This document shows positions 22,173 to 31,817 of a stretch of DNA of 33,931 nt, one piece after another; position 1 is the first letter of the stretch, and every line of letters begins with the position of its first letter. The notes under the pieces were generated by a model. That model had not been told where the DNA came from. It did no database searches and saw nothing but the letters and a program-made list of their open reading frames with translations. This DNA comes from Carex sylvatica (lineage: Eukaryota; Streptophyta; Magnoliopsida; Poales; Cyperaceae), in contig CAXKVR010000711.1 of the NCBI GenBank assembly GCA_964058845.1, positions 1-33,931 on the forward strand, given 5' to 3'. Both the position numbers and the translations under genes were made by a program.

Positions 22173-22177
22173 ACCAG
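22173..22177. repeat. Target site duplication of solo LTR, right (ACCAG)
   Basis: 'accag' directly outside the CA end; identical to 20303-20307. Confidence 0.88.
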
Positions 22178-22743
22178 TGAGCACTTGGATGACCAGATCG
22201 ACATCGCTGACTGAAGAACTGATAAAGGCGAGTTCGTCGGCGATGGCTTGCATCTTCTGACAGTAATCAAGACAGCTTAACCCTCCTTTGGTTGTGTTCT
22301 GAAACAATCGACAGAATTCAGTCATTCGGGCATGAGAAGAGGCAGAAAAGGACTGTAGCAGAAGTTTCCATAGATGAGAAGAGGTCGTGCAAGATACGGT
22401 CTGATTAAGGATGGTCTCATACAAGGATGAGCGAAGCCAAGTAAGCAAGGGTTGATCTGCTGATACCAATGGTGATAGAACGGATTGTTGACTTGAACCT
22501 CGGGATTTGTGATGTTCTTGGAAGGTGGATCCTCAATGAGAAACTTGTATAAACCATGGCCGTGAAGAGCAGGTTTGATTTGACACTCCCATGCCAAGAA
22601 ATTGCCTTGAGTGAGTTTGGTAGAAATCGGAATGTTAAGAACCACTAGACGGTCAGGAGAGGGAAGAGAAGCGCTAATAGTCGCTGTAGAAGAGGAAGTC
22701 GGGAGGGAGGGATTAGAAATTGGATCGGATTCTATTAGAGCAA
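22178..22743 (-). pseudogene. Copia gag, N-terminal part (frameshifted)
   Basis: One frame gives 'LTQGNFLAWECQIKPALHGH' and 'YKFLIEDPPSKNI...VQVNNPFYHHWYQQ'. A second overlapping frame continues the same protein as 'LLTWLRSSLYETILNQTVSC...HLWKLLLQSFSASSHARM' and 'LDYCQKMQAIADELAFISS'. This is a typical copia Gag broken by one frameshift near 22450-22465. It is preceded by the PBS at 22745-22756, and its end runs into the solo LTR. Confidence 0.88.
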
Positions 22744-22744
22744 A

Positions 22745-22756
22745 GTTCTGATACCA
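22745..22756 (-). other. Primer binding site, tRNA-iMet type (copia element)
   Basis: The minus strand reads TGGTATCAGAAC, matching the standard copia PBS complementary to initiator tRNA-Met with one difference (AAC where AGC is usual). It lies about nine bases from the proposed LTR end. Confidence 0.85.
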
Positions 22757-22765
22757 TAAAAGTCT

Positions 22766-22914
22766 TGACAGAGAAGAGGTAATTTGAGTAATCAAGAAAT
22801 TGTATTAGATTTGGTAACCTTGTTACAGTACATAAGATGTTTATTTATAGACATAGCACTAAACTAATTACAACAGCTAACTATGGTTAAGAATATTAAA
22901 TCATAGTTCTAACA
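22766..22914 (-). repeat. 5' LTR of the copia element (about 149 bp)
   Basis: The minus strand starts TGTTAGAACTATG at 22914, has a TATA-like 'tctataaataaac' near 22840 and ends 'TCTCTGTCA' at 22766. A second possible start, TGTTAAAGAG, lies about 30 bp further out because 'taacagacattctatt' is directly repeated at about 22910 and 22940. The 5' boundary is therefore uncertain, and no 3' LTR exists to settle it. Confidence 0.7.
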
Positions 22915-25041
22915 GACATTCTATTCCTAACTAACTCTTTAACAGACATTCTATTATGTTGACTAATACTAAGCTATGTAGTCACTGTATGACTCTAATA
23001 CGTGAACGATACACATGACATGCCGTGCCGTAATATAACTCATAACAACGTGACTAATTTCTTTCTCTAGACAGACTCTTTACGAATTCACATCCTCTGA
23101 GATATCTCATATTTTGAGTGGCTTTTTGGAAAATTTCAACCGTTGCGATATGTTCTACGCGAATCTCAAAGCTATAATAATACTGACCCCTACATCACCT
23201 CCGAATAGGCACCAGACACGTCGGTCACGCAAAAGTTGAGATATCTCAGAGGATACGCACTCGACTCTTTACTGTTTCCCAGAAATTGTTTGATCTCTTT
23301 CTTTGACACAGTAAGTCCAAAACTTTCCTCAACACTGTTTAAAAAAAAAAAGTAACAGGACAAGCTCAAAAACAAATTCGTGAATTGCTCCTCTTGATGA
23401 ACAGCTCTCTCAAAGACGCAAATTGCCCCCAACTCTCTGACTCCGAAGAAGCCCGATATTTCTCTGTAAGTCTGAATCTCTCTCTGGTAACAACACACGT
23501 AAGAAACCTAATCGCTCTCTAGCCTTTGCCTCCCTCTTTCTCTCAATTCTCAAGTCAGTTCTCTAATTTGTCACCCGATTAGAGCATTTTCGATACTTTT
23601 CAATTTTGTTAGTTGTTAGTGGAAGGTTTAGATAAATTTGATTTATACAAATGGTATAAGCCTAGTGGTTTGGCCGTTTGGGATGCATAGTATGTTGCAT
23701 TGCTGTGTAGTTGGTCAAAATTCTATGCTGTTCGATCCACAAAATGATTCAATGCTAATTAATTGAAAATTGGAATGATTTGCACTCAAATTACTTGTTC
23801 AACCTCAATTCCCCTTCAATTATTTCCGTCATCCACATAGTATTATCAATAAATCATGAGGGTCCTTAAACTAGTATAAAAAAATAAAAAAATAAAAAAC
23901 CGTCATGGACTCTGTTTGTAATGGAACATAGCCTGGTTTGTTGAGATGAGCACCAAACCTTACCGGTTTTGAAATAAAGATTTATAATAATCGATTACAC
24001 GATGAAAATTATAAATGTTTCCACATTATTTATTTTTCTAACAAAATTTTACATTATTATAGTTAATGCACAAACTCTTTTTCTACGAAGGTGAATGCAC
24101 AAACTCTTTTCTCAATAATTAAATGAATTATAGAGAGAAATTGTAGCCAAATCTGTGACAAATTACATAAGAGAATTAGAAAAGCATGGTTGATACTTTG
24201 ATGTTACAAATATAAAATTTGATATTTCATTACTGTTTGAAAAGGGAACTCATTTTCTTTTAAATTGCTACTATAAAATATTATATTGGAGCAAATACAT
24301 CAATTATATTTTAACAAATATGATTTTTTGATTTAAAAAAAAACACTTCACATAAATAAATGGCTCATATCTAAAGAATTTACTAAATAGGAAAAACAAT
24401 ATGAATAATTCAAGCTTACATCCAAACTTTTTTCTAAATCAAAATTTCGTTGTAATTTATTTTGTGGAAGGTTTAATATTTCTATTTTTGTCTGACTCCA
24501 TTTTAAATGCTAATACCTTAAAATTTAAATTTAAATATAAAATGAAATTCTCAAAATTGATTTATATTATTTTTATGCGCACTTGTAAATAAAATTGTTA
24601 AAATTGATATATATTATTTATTCTGTACATATATAAGTGAATACGAATTTTATTTTAATTAATATCAAGAGCTTAAAAAATTATTAATGTCAAAAATACA
24701 TATATTGAAAATAAGAAATTAATTATGAATGTTAAATTTGTAACTTATCAGTAAATTAAAAGTAATAATTGTTTTATGTACATATATTTTATGTACATGT
24801 ATGATACATGATGTATCTAACTTTATTTTGAATATAAATTAAAAATATATATTATTATAGATTAAAAAATAAATAAACTCTCCAATAAGATCCTTTATTG
24901 ATTCACCCTAGGAGATACAAAACAACTATCACTCACGCAATTTCCAACTTAATCATACAAATACAAAGTAGAAGCACAAAAACAAAACCAGCAAAAGCCC
25001 AGGCAAACCAAAATCAAACATCCCAATAGCCATTTTCAAAT
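22915..25041. other. Intergenic region, AT-rich, no gene seen
   Basis: Short frames only, none with recognisable domains. Contains an 18-bp inverted repeat (23092-23109 and 23237-23254), an A-run at 23341, and long AT-rich stretches from about 23850 to the end of the downstream heat-shock gene. Confidence 0.7.
23092..23254. repeat. 18-bp inverted repeat 'ATCCTCTGAGATATCTCA'
   Basis: The left arm at 23092-23109 is perfectly complementary to 23237-23254, with a 127-bp spacer. Each arm also contains the small palindrome TGAGATATCTCA. The family is unknown; it could be a tiny foldback element or an accidental pair. Confidence 0.7.
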
Positions 25042-26140
25042 TCAAAGTTCAACCCTCTTAGTTTCTCCAACACTATTACTAGCCTTCTCTCTCTCTTTCT
25101 CTTTGACCTCGGTCCGGTCCTCTTGATCAATGCTAACTACCTTTGGTCCTCTGATCTTCTCCGGTGCCAGTTTTGCAAAATTCAAAGTTAGAACACCGTT
25201 CTCAAGTTTGGCCTTCACCGAATCAAGGTCGACATTTTCAGGCAGCCTGAATTGACGCCAGAATTTACCGTAAGTGCGCTCGACACGGTGCCAGTGCTCC
25301 CCTTTTTTCTCTTCTTTCTCTCTCTTTCGCTCGCCGCTCACTTGTAGGATTCGGTTGTCCTCAACCTCTACCTTTAGATCTTCTTTCCTCATTCCTATAA
25401 AATGTGATTTCATTAATTTGACAGATCACCTCAAATGTTGTAATTTGCTAATTTATGACAATACAATTCGTAAATATAAGGTATAATTTAACCAGCTAAG
25501 ATGCTCATAAAGTTGATCTACACAAATTCAAAATGTTAAATTTATAGTTATTTTTTATTCCTTTGTAACACAAGCACAACATTTAGTTTTCTAATTAATT
25601 GATCTCATGTGAATACAATTATAAAAGCATTGTAGGTCTGTAATTGCCTACAAATTTTAAAAAATAATTAAGATAACAAAAAATAACTGTCACCTTAATT
25701 TGTTGCTTATAACTGAAACATACATGTACGCACTTCTACAATTATTTTTATGTTAACATTACTATTCACCATGATTTCAAATTCAGATTAGATTTTAAAT
25801 TTTAAATTTGTGCGATTGATTAGCTCAAACAAAATTAGTTTAAAAACCATGATTCACATGATTCTTTACACAACTCACCTGGCACATCTAAGACAATCTC
25901 ATGAGAATTGGGAGTCTCTCTCCAGTCAACCTGAGCCAATGCCACCGTCGCCATGTCATCACGGTCCAGGCCAAACGGCACTTGCTCTAGAATCTTAAAC
26001 GGATCCATAAACTGCTCCGACAAGGAACCTCCACTCCGGTGATCAAGCCATGGCAACACTGATCCCACCGATGGCGACACCACACTAAGTAGCAGCACCA
26101 TTGGTAGAAAACCAGACACAAAGACAGTGCAACCTCTCAT
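25042..26140 (-). CDS. HSP22: ER-type small heat-shock protein (HSP20 family), two exons
   Basis: Exon 1 is 26140-25879 and exon 2 is 25394-25042, with a 484-bp GT..AG intron (25878-25395). The intron splits the Gly codon of 'DVPG|MRKEDL' (phase 1). The product is 204 residues. Residues 1-27 form a hydrophobic signal peptide ('[17 protein letters not shown]'), followed by 'LPWLDH' and '[13 protein letters not shown]', a signature of ER-resident plant sHSPs. The alpha-crystallin domain spans about 70-175 ('[18 protein letters not shown]', '[21 protein letters not shown]', 'ENGVLTL' at 152-158). The C-terminus KRVEL is KDEL-like, which suggests retention in the ER lumen, where the family holds unfolding clients. 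The promoter carries a heat-shock element, so heat induction is expected. The intron is noteworthy because many plant sHSP genes have none. Confidence 0.92.
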
Positions 26141-26150
26141 TTTGTTTCTC

Positions 26151-26291
26151 CTTTTTGTAGGGGGGAATTAACTTCTTTTGAGAAGAATTAAGATCTAGTT
26201 AAGCGATGCTTTAGTTAGTTTTATCTTTTTGTAGGGGGAATTAACTTCGAAGAATTAAGATCTAGTTAAGCGATGCTTTAGCTAGTTTTAC
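26151..26291. repeat. Tandem duplication (~70 bp) in the 5' UTR of the first sHSP gene
   Basis: Copy 1 (26151-26224) and copy 2 (26225-26291) both begin 'ctttttgtaggggg' and share 'gaattaagatctagttaa' and 'gcgatgcttta'. They differ by a small indel. They lie between the TATA box and the ATG, so they should be transcribed as 5' UTR. Confidence 0.92.
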
Positions 26292-26322
26292 CTTTGAGTG
26301 TAATTTGAGAGCGATGTGGGAG

Positions 26323-26381
26323 ATTTTATAGCTTAGGGGTGGAGAGTGACACGTGGCAATCAGACAGGGACGAGAAGGTTC
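26323..26381 (-). promoter_or_regulatory. Heat-shock promoter of first sHSP gene: TATA, G-box, HSE
   Basis: On the minus strand, in order toward the gene: a heat-shock element core GAAccTTC (26374-26381), a perfect G-box CACGTG (26350-26355) and TATAAAAT (26323-26330). Spacing and order match the second sHSP gene. A TSS near 26295 is inferred from the TATA box. Confidence 0.8.
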
Positions 26382-26399
26382 GAGGTTGCTGATGATGAC

Positions 26400-27200
26400 C
26401 TGGCGAATGGAAACTGTGGATGAGTCCAGAGAGTTCGAGTTCAAGGCAAAGATCGATCTCGTTAGGTGCTTCCAAATTAAGATCGGTTCATGATTTAATT
26501 TGGGCCGTCCGATGAGATCCGGCCACATTGTTGCTTTCTAGCTAGCATTTTATTTCAATGCAAAGCAGAAATTGTGAATTAATAAATTATTACTTTTCTT
26601 ATTATTCAAGTAATTTAACGACTAAAAGTATTTACGCAGAATCAAATAATCAGCATGAAATTGTACCATCTGAGAAATAAGAGATATTTATTCTTATAAT
26701 TATCGAGATGGTCCTTTTCTACTTGGTCTATAATTGTAGCAATTATTTAGATAATATCTATCTATATCCTTGGAAATTACTTCAAATTTATAGAGTGCTT
26801 CAATATTAAACAGAATAATTTTAGTGTATATTTTTAATAACAAGATTAATTCTTTTAGCATTCATAATAGGAAAATTTTCATATCTTCAACTCCATACAT
26901 TTAATGGAGGATAATAATTTCTATCTTAATATCAGTAAACTATAGAAAATATATTTTTACTAAATTAAATTTTTGTTATATTACTTGAGTTTAACCATTG
27001 GATTCTGTAAATTTAAACATGTATATACAATAAAATCACTCACTATAATATATTCTAATATCTACCATGATAGTTCAATTTTATAAATATGCAACAATTT
27101 ATGTAATCTATCAAAAAATTTAACAAGCTTAAGCTTATACATTGAATTAACAATTATATTTTAATTATATATAGAGAGAGAGAGAATAAGGCTACCATAC
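26400..27200. other. Intergenic AT-rich region, nothing recognised
   Basis: No domain-bearing frame. The short minus frame at 26262-26528 overlaps the promoter and has no recognisable feature. A (GA)n run ends the region at about 27173-27185. Confidence 0.6.
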
Positions 27201-27582
27201 ATTGCAATGCATAGGCATCTTTGTGCATTGAACTATAAATCACTGGATTCAAAGTCCAAATAGCCGATCCAAACCGTTCACCTTGTTCTCCATATTAATA
27301 TGTGGTTGGAGATCAAATTTTACATTTTTTGAAATTTTTTTACTATTTATTAAGCCACTTTGAAAATCGTTGATCCAACGGTGTCTTTTTACTTTACTGT
27401 TACCGTTGGATCAGCGATTTTCAAAGTGGCTTAATAAATAGTAAAAAAAATTCAAAAAATGTAAAATTTGGTCTCCAAATACATATTAATATGGAGAACA
27501 AGATGAACGATTTGGATCAATCGTTTGGACTTTGAATCCGTGATTTATAGTCCGATGCACAAAGGTGCCTATGCATTTCAAT
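27201..27582. mobile_element. Foldback element A (MITE-like, long inverted repeats)
   Basis: Arms of about 180 bp run from 'attgcaatgcataggcat' (27201) inward to 'gatccaacggt' (27372-27382), and back from 'accgttggatc' (27402-27412) to 'atgcatttcaat' (27582). Between the arms is a 19-base loop. Internal landmarks on both arms are 'tttactatttattaa', 'aaattttacattttt' and 'tggagatcaaa'. No coding capacity; the element is a near-perfect hairpin. Confidence 0.88.
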
Positions 27583-27948
27583 GAGGAGGGATCAAGTTAC
27601 AACAAGTTACCACAATCATTTTCTACATTTTTAAAGTCCAAATCGTCGATCCAAGCCGTTCAACATGATCTCCACAATAAAATGTGCTTCCAGATTAAAT
27701 TTTATATTTTTTGGAATTTTTTTACTATTTATTAAGATGGGTACAAAATCCATTGTTTTGAATTTGACTAGTTTTTGTACCCATCTTAATAAATAGTAAA
27801 AAAAATTAAGAAAATATAAAATTTGGTCTCCAAGCACATTTTATTGTAGAGATCACATCTAACGGTTTGGATCGATGATTTAGACTTTAAAAATGTAGAA
27901 AATGATTGTGGTTGTAACCCAAAAAGTATTGTAACTTGATCCCTCCTC
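27583..27948. mobile_element. Foldback element B, adjoining element A
   Basis: Arms begin 'gaggagggatcaagttac' (27583-27600) and end with the complement 'gtaacttgatccctcctc' (27931-27948). Inner arms meet around 'aagatgggtacaaa' and 'tttgtacccatctt'. It shares 'tttactatttattaa' and 'tttggtctccaa' blocks with elements A and C but has a different tip, so it is a separate family member. It starts on the base after A ends. Confidence 0.85.
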
Positions 27949-27952
27949 TCTG

Positions 27953-27990
<38 letters not shown>
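27949..27990. repeat. (TA)n(GA)n microsatellite
   Basis: A run of TA dinucleotides followed by GA dinucleotides (about 27953-27990), directly before foldback element C. A similar short GA run precedes element A. Confidence 0.9.
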
Positions 27991-28345
27991 TTGGCTACTA
28001 TGCTTATATAAGCATATCCCCACATATGCTTATAACTCATTTTTGTGTTTTCAATGTCCAAATGGTCAATCTGAACTGTTAGATGCGATCTCTATATTGA
28101 AATGTGCTTAGAGACCAAATTTTATATTTTTCTGAATTTTTTTACTATTTATTAAGCCACTTTGAAAATCGTTGATCCAACAGTGGCTTCTGATTTTACT
28201 GTTTTGTTAAGCCACCGTTGGATCAACGATTTTCAAAATGGCTCAATAAATAGTAAACAAATTTAGAAAAATGTAAAATTTGGTCTCCAAGCACATTTCA
28301 ATATAGAGATCACACAGTTCAATATAGAGATCACATTTTAAAATT
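27991..28345. mobile_element. Foldback element C (degenerate right end)
   Basis: The left arm starts at 'ggctactatgc', matching the context before element A ('ggctaccatac'). Arms meet at 'gttgatccaacagtggctt' (from 28171) and 'aagccaccgttggatcaac' (to about 28227). The right arm decays after 28317, where 'ttcaatatagagatcacac' is followed at once by a second copy 'ttcaatatagagatcacat'. Confidence 0.82.
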
Positions 28346-28589
28346 TGATCCAACTGTTTTGTTCTGTCCCTCTTTTTTTTTTCTTTTTTTAATCTCAATC
28401 TAACACAATAATATTTTTTTTTTCTCTCTCACATATCTATCTCTTCAAGTGGAGATGTGAATGAAACAGAGAGAGGAAGTTGAGCGGAGTGAAGTCAAGA
28501 GCATAATATTGTCCAAACTCGAAACATAGAGTACCCATATTTCGATCGGAATATGGTAATGAGTAGATTTAGAATGAAAGCATATATGA

Positions 28590-29912
28590 ATGCTAATGAG
28601 TTGAGCCAGCTTGCGAATCAATGAGTTAAGCGGCTCAATATTTTATAACAAATTGAACCTGAAACTAAAAAAAGTTCAAACTCAACTCGGCTCGATATTG
28701 AAAGAAAAAGCTCGACTCGACTCATATAAATACTTAACTTGACTTGACTCAGCTCGTGAGTCAGTTCATATTATTGAACAACAAATAAAATAAGCATTAC
28801 TCATAATGCATTCACTTAATAGAAAGCAAAAGGGATATTTTTTTTTTCTTTGATTCTGCAACCTCATAGCAAAAAAATCACGTAACTGTTTTTTTCAGAT
28901 TTCAATTTTTTTTAATTTCAAAGTATTTTCAAATTTTAATTTTTTCAAATTCAAAAGTTTTCTCAAATTTCAATTTTTTTTTTGAAATTTCAAAGTTTTT
29001 TGAAATTTCAATTTTTTTTGAAATTTCATGTGTTAGTGGAATCGGTTGCGGGTCATCGTGCAATTTTTCAATGTAATCCTGATGAGGTTGCCGTGGCCTT
29101 GCAGATATTCGGCCTGAAGAGGTAAGAGCTACAATTATGTCCATTGTGTAAATTTGAAATTTAATTTGTTTATATCTGATGAATTGTATACTGTACATAA
29201 ATTAGATTGTTCCTAAAGCTCATTCTGTCATATATGCCCCTATAAAGATAATTTTGATATACCTGCTATTCTTCAAACCAAAATAGGCACTCCCATTTGT
29301 CATGTTATCTGGCAAGTAATTTATTTCTTCTCTTGAAAAAAATTTGAAATTTGAAAAAAAAATTGAAATTTGAAAAAAAATTGAAATTTGAAATTTGAAA
29401 TAAATTTGAAATTTGAAATAAATTTGAAATTTGAAATAAATTTGAAATTTGAAATAAATTTGAAATTTGAAATAAATTGAAATTTAAAAAAACTTTGAAA
29501 TTTGAAAAAAAAAAAACTGTTAGATAGTTTTTTTGCTATTGGTATCCTAAGAAGCCCAATGACAGCGTTAAGAAAAGGAGATTCTGAGTTTGCAAACTGA
29601 AATAAAAATACAGCAAACAACTGAAAACAAAGTTACCAGAAAAACAGTCAAATGTAATTTGATTAGCACAGAGAAAACTGACTGATTTTTGCCTTCTCTT
29701 GCATTATGAATAATGCTTGTTTTATTTGTTGTTTAATAATATGAGTTGGCTCGCGAGTCGAGCCAAGTGTTTACATGAGTTGAGCCAAGTGTTTACATGA
29801 GTTGAGCCAAGCTGAGTTTTTTTTTTTTTCAAAATTGAGCCGAATTAGAGCCGAATCATTTTGCTTCTCTCAGTGAGCCGAGTCGAATTTGAGTCGAACC
29901 TTAATCATTAGC
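28590..29912. mobile_element. Large foldback element with GAGCCGAG-type arms
   Basis: The left arm (about 28590-29030) and right arm (about 29330-29912) are inverted copies. 'gaacaacaaataaaataagc' near 28777 pairs with 'gcttgttttatttgttgttt' near 29713. 'gctcgtgagtcag' pairs with 'ggctcgcgagtcgag', and 'gctaatga' near 28593 pairs with 'tcattagc' near 29908. Inner arms are A/T tracts of the form 'tttcaaatttcaa'. A ~300-bp unpaired centre (29030-29330) has ordinary base composition. No transposase seen; probably a non-autonomous DNA element. Confidence 0.8.
29380..29480. repeat. 18-bp minisatellite (tttgaaatttgaaataaa)
   Basis: About five copies in tandem inside the right arm of the large foldback element. 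The apparent minus-strand protein repeat 'FISNFK' is a consequence of the 18-bp period and not a gene. Confidence 0.9.
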
Positions 29913-29914
29913 AG

Positions 29915-31817
29915 CCTAAAAGCAGATTAATTATAAAAAGAGATGATAAATGAAGTAATAGAGAGCTTAAGTGTAAATAAGTAAAATTAAAAGCTAAACT
30001 AAAAAAATATAAATAGAGAACTAATTTATAAAATACATAATATGTAAAAAAGAGAAGTGGTCTACTCAGGAAACGAAGACAACCAAAGTAAATCTAACAT
30101 AACAATAGAGGAACATCTACATTCCTGAAACTTGAAATTTATAATCTGATGTAATAGTTTCTAACTCAATTTTAAGGATGTGAAAGAATTTTTTATTTAA
30201 AAACCATACAAAAAAGTTTTTTTTATTAAGAAACTGTTTATAAACTCTATGATGGCCAAATAATTGGCTCAAATTACTTTTCTTTTTTAATTTATTGCTA
30301 ATGTGATTTAATAGAAACTCTAAACTTAATTTCAGAAATATGAGAGTTAAAAACTTTAGACATTATAATTTTTAAAATGTGATTAACAGTTATTTAGAAA
30401 CTCATTTGAGTTGCTGAAATGTAGATGCTAAGCTAGTAAAGTGAACTAAAGAGTAAAGAATAGTGATAGGCACAAATGGCATAAGACTTGCTAAGAAAGG
30501 TATGATTCAGATATCATAAAAACACGATAAAATTTGTTAGTGAAAATTAAACTCATAACTTTATAAACACATAAATAAATAAAATTTCAACTAGACTACA
30601 AACACACATTAATTTAATAAATTTATAAGAAAAATTAGACTACAAAAAGTAAAATAAATAAAAATTAAATTAAATATTAATATACACAACTAAAAAATAT
30701 TAAAATTATCGAAATAACTTAACACCTAATATACACATAAATTTGCTGTTGAGTAGGATTAGACGATTAAAAATAATTTACATAAATATAAATTTGCTTC
30801 TGAGTAGAATTAAACGATTAAAATAATGCATATGATTTCATGAGAATAATAAAAGTACTTTAATTCGTAAATATGTTTTTTTATTAATAAAATTGTTTCA
30901 CTTGTAAAATATGTTTTTTATTAATAAATCATTAGTAAATGTTAAAGTCACTAACCTCTAAATAATAATTGCATTTTAACTAACATTGTAATTACCAACA
31001 TTAGACAAAATTAATTGTCAATCCCTAGTAATTAAATATCGCATTGTTCATATCATCTGTTATCTTTTGTAATCCAAAATCTAACAAAGTGACATCAACA
31101 AACAAAACTATATACCAGATATAGGAAAAAAATATGGTACATATTTAAAGATTTATATCATTGTGAACAAAAAGAAGTTGCATTAACAAATCAGCATCCC
31201 CCAATGTATGCACACGTCATGATAGAGTTTAAATTTTATTTGAATTGACCAATTTATTAAAATAGATTGAAAAAAATAATAAATTTGTGATGAACCAAAG
31301 AGATGACCTCCTGGAGAAATTTACGTACCCAATCTTAATTATTTTATAACACACGCCTAAATAAAAAATTAAAAAACATGTTTTTCCATGATGCGTAAAA
31401 TGACAGATCGCCAAATTTTGTTGTAGTCAAGGTAAGATAATTTTTGGGAATATATAGTTGCTAATACAACACTCGGGGCAATATAAGTAGAAATGTATAA
31501 CTGATTTGAGAACTTTTCATTTATGATAAAAATTTATTTCAGAACTTCAATTTAGATGTCATCGAAATTCCTTTGTTGCTAAGCTTTACTCAAAAAAGAA
31601 AAAGGAACACACTCTTTGTCAAAATATATATTTATTAGTTTCTATCCCCGCCTGATAGGTGGATGCATCAACTCGTAGACAATACTCAATACACAAGCCA
31701 AAAAAAAATAAAAAATTAAAAGACCAAACCAAACGCAGAACCTTAGGTAACACAACACTTGAAATCCCCTGAATTAAAACCCCTCCAGAGTCCAATTACA
31801 TTTTTCATTTTTCCACC
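29915..31817. other. Intergenic AT-rich region, no gene seen
   Basis: No domain-bearing frames. A pair of ~45-bp near repeats ('aaatttgctgttgagtagg' near 30740 and 'aaatttgcttctgagtag' near 30791) and two 'atgttttttattaataaa' repeats near 30870 and 30910 are the only structure noticed. The last ~200 bp before 31818 are the likely 3' flank of the second sHSP gene. Confidence 0.6.

Larger units (their letters stand above)
12675..22914 (-). mobile_element. Truncated Ty1/copia retrotransposon, interrupted by two gypsy-type insertions
   Basis: Reading on the minus strand from right to left, the element keeps a short 5' LTR (22766-22914), a tRNA-iMet-type PBS, gag, a degenerate protease, GAG-pre-integrase and integrase. 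Reverse transcriptase, RNase H and the 3' LTR are missing: the element stops inside integrase, where it meets the satellite at about 12675. A solo LTR (20308-22172) splits gag, and an Athila-like fragment (13023-19067) splits integrase. Several stops and frameshifts make it non-coding. The copia element must be older than both nested insertions. Confidence 0.88.

Noticed and set aside
24401..24592. Plus-strand frame in AT-rich DNA
   Set aside because: Composition-driven, Phe/Ile/Lys-rich, with no neighbour or domain support.
26262..26528. Minus-strand frame upstream of the first sHSP gene
   Set aside because: It overlaps the TATA box, G-box and heat-shock element and shows no recognisable protein features.
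29321..29620. Minus-strand frame with 'FISNFK' repeats
   Set aside because: Produced by an 18-bp minisatellite and A/T tracts in the foldback arm.
31461..31474. 14-base match to the satellite ('ctaatacaacactc') far from the array
   Set aside because: Only 14 bases in AT-rich DNA with no further monomer similarity; probably chance.
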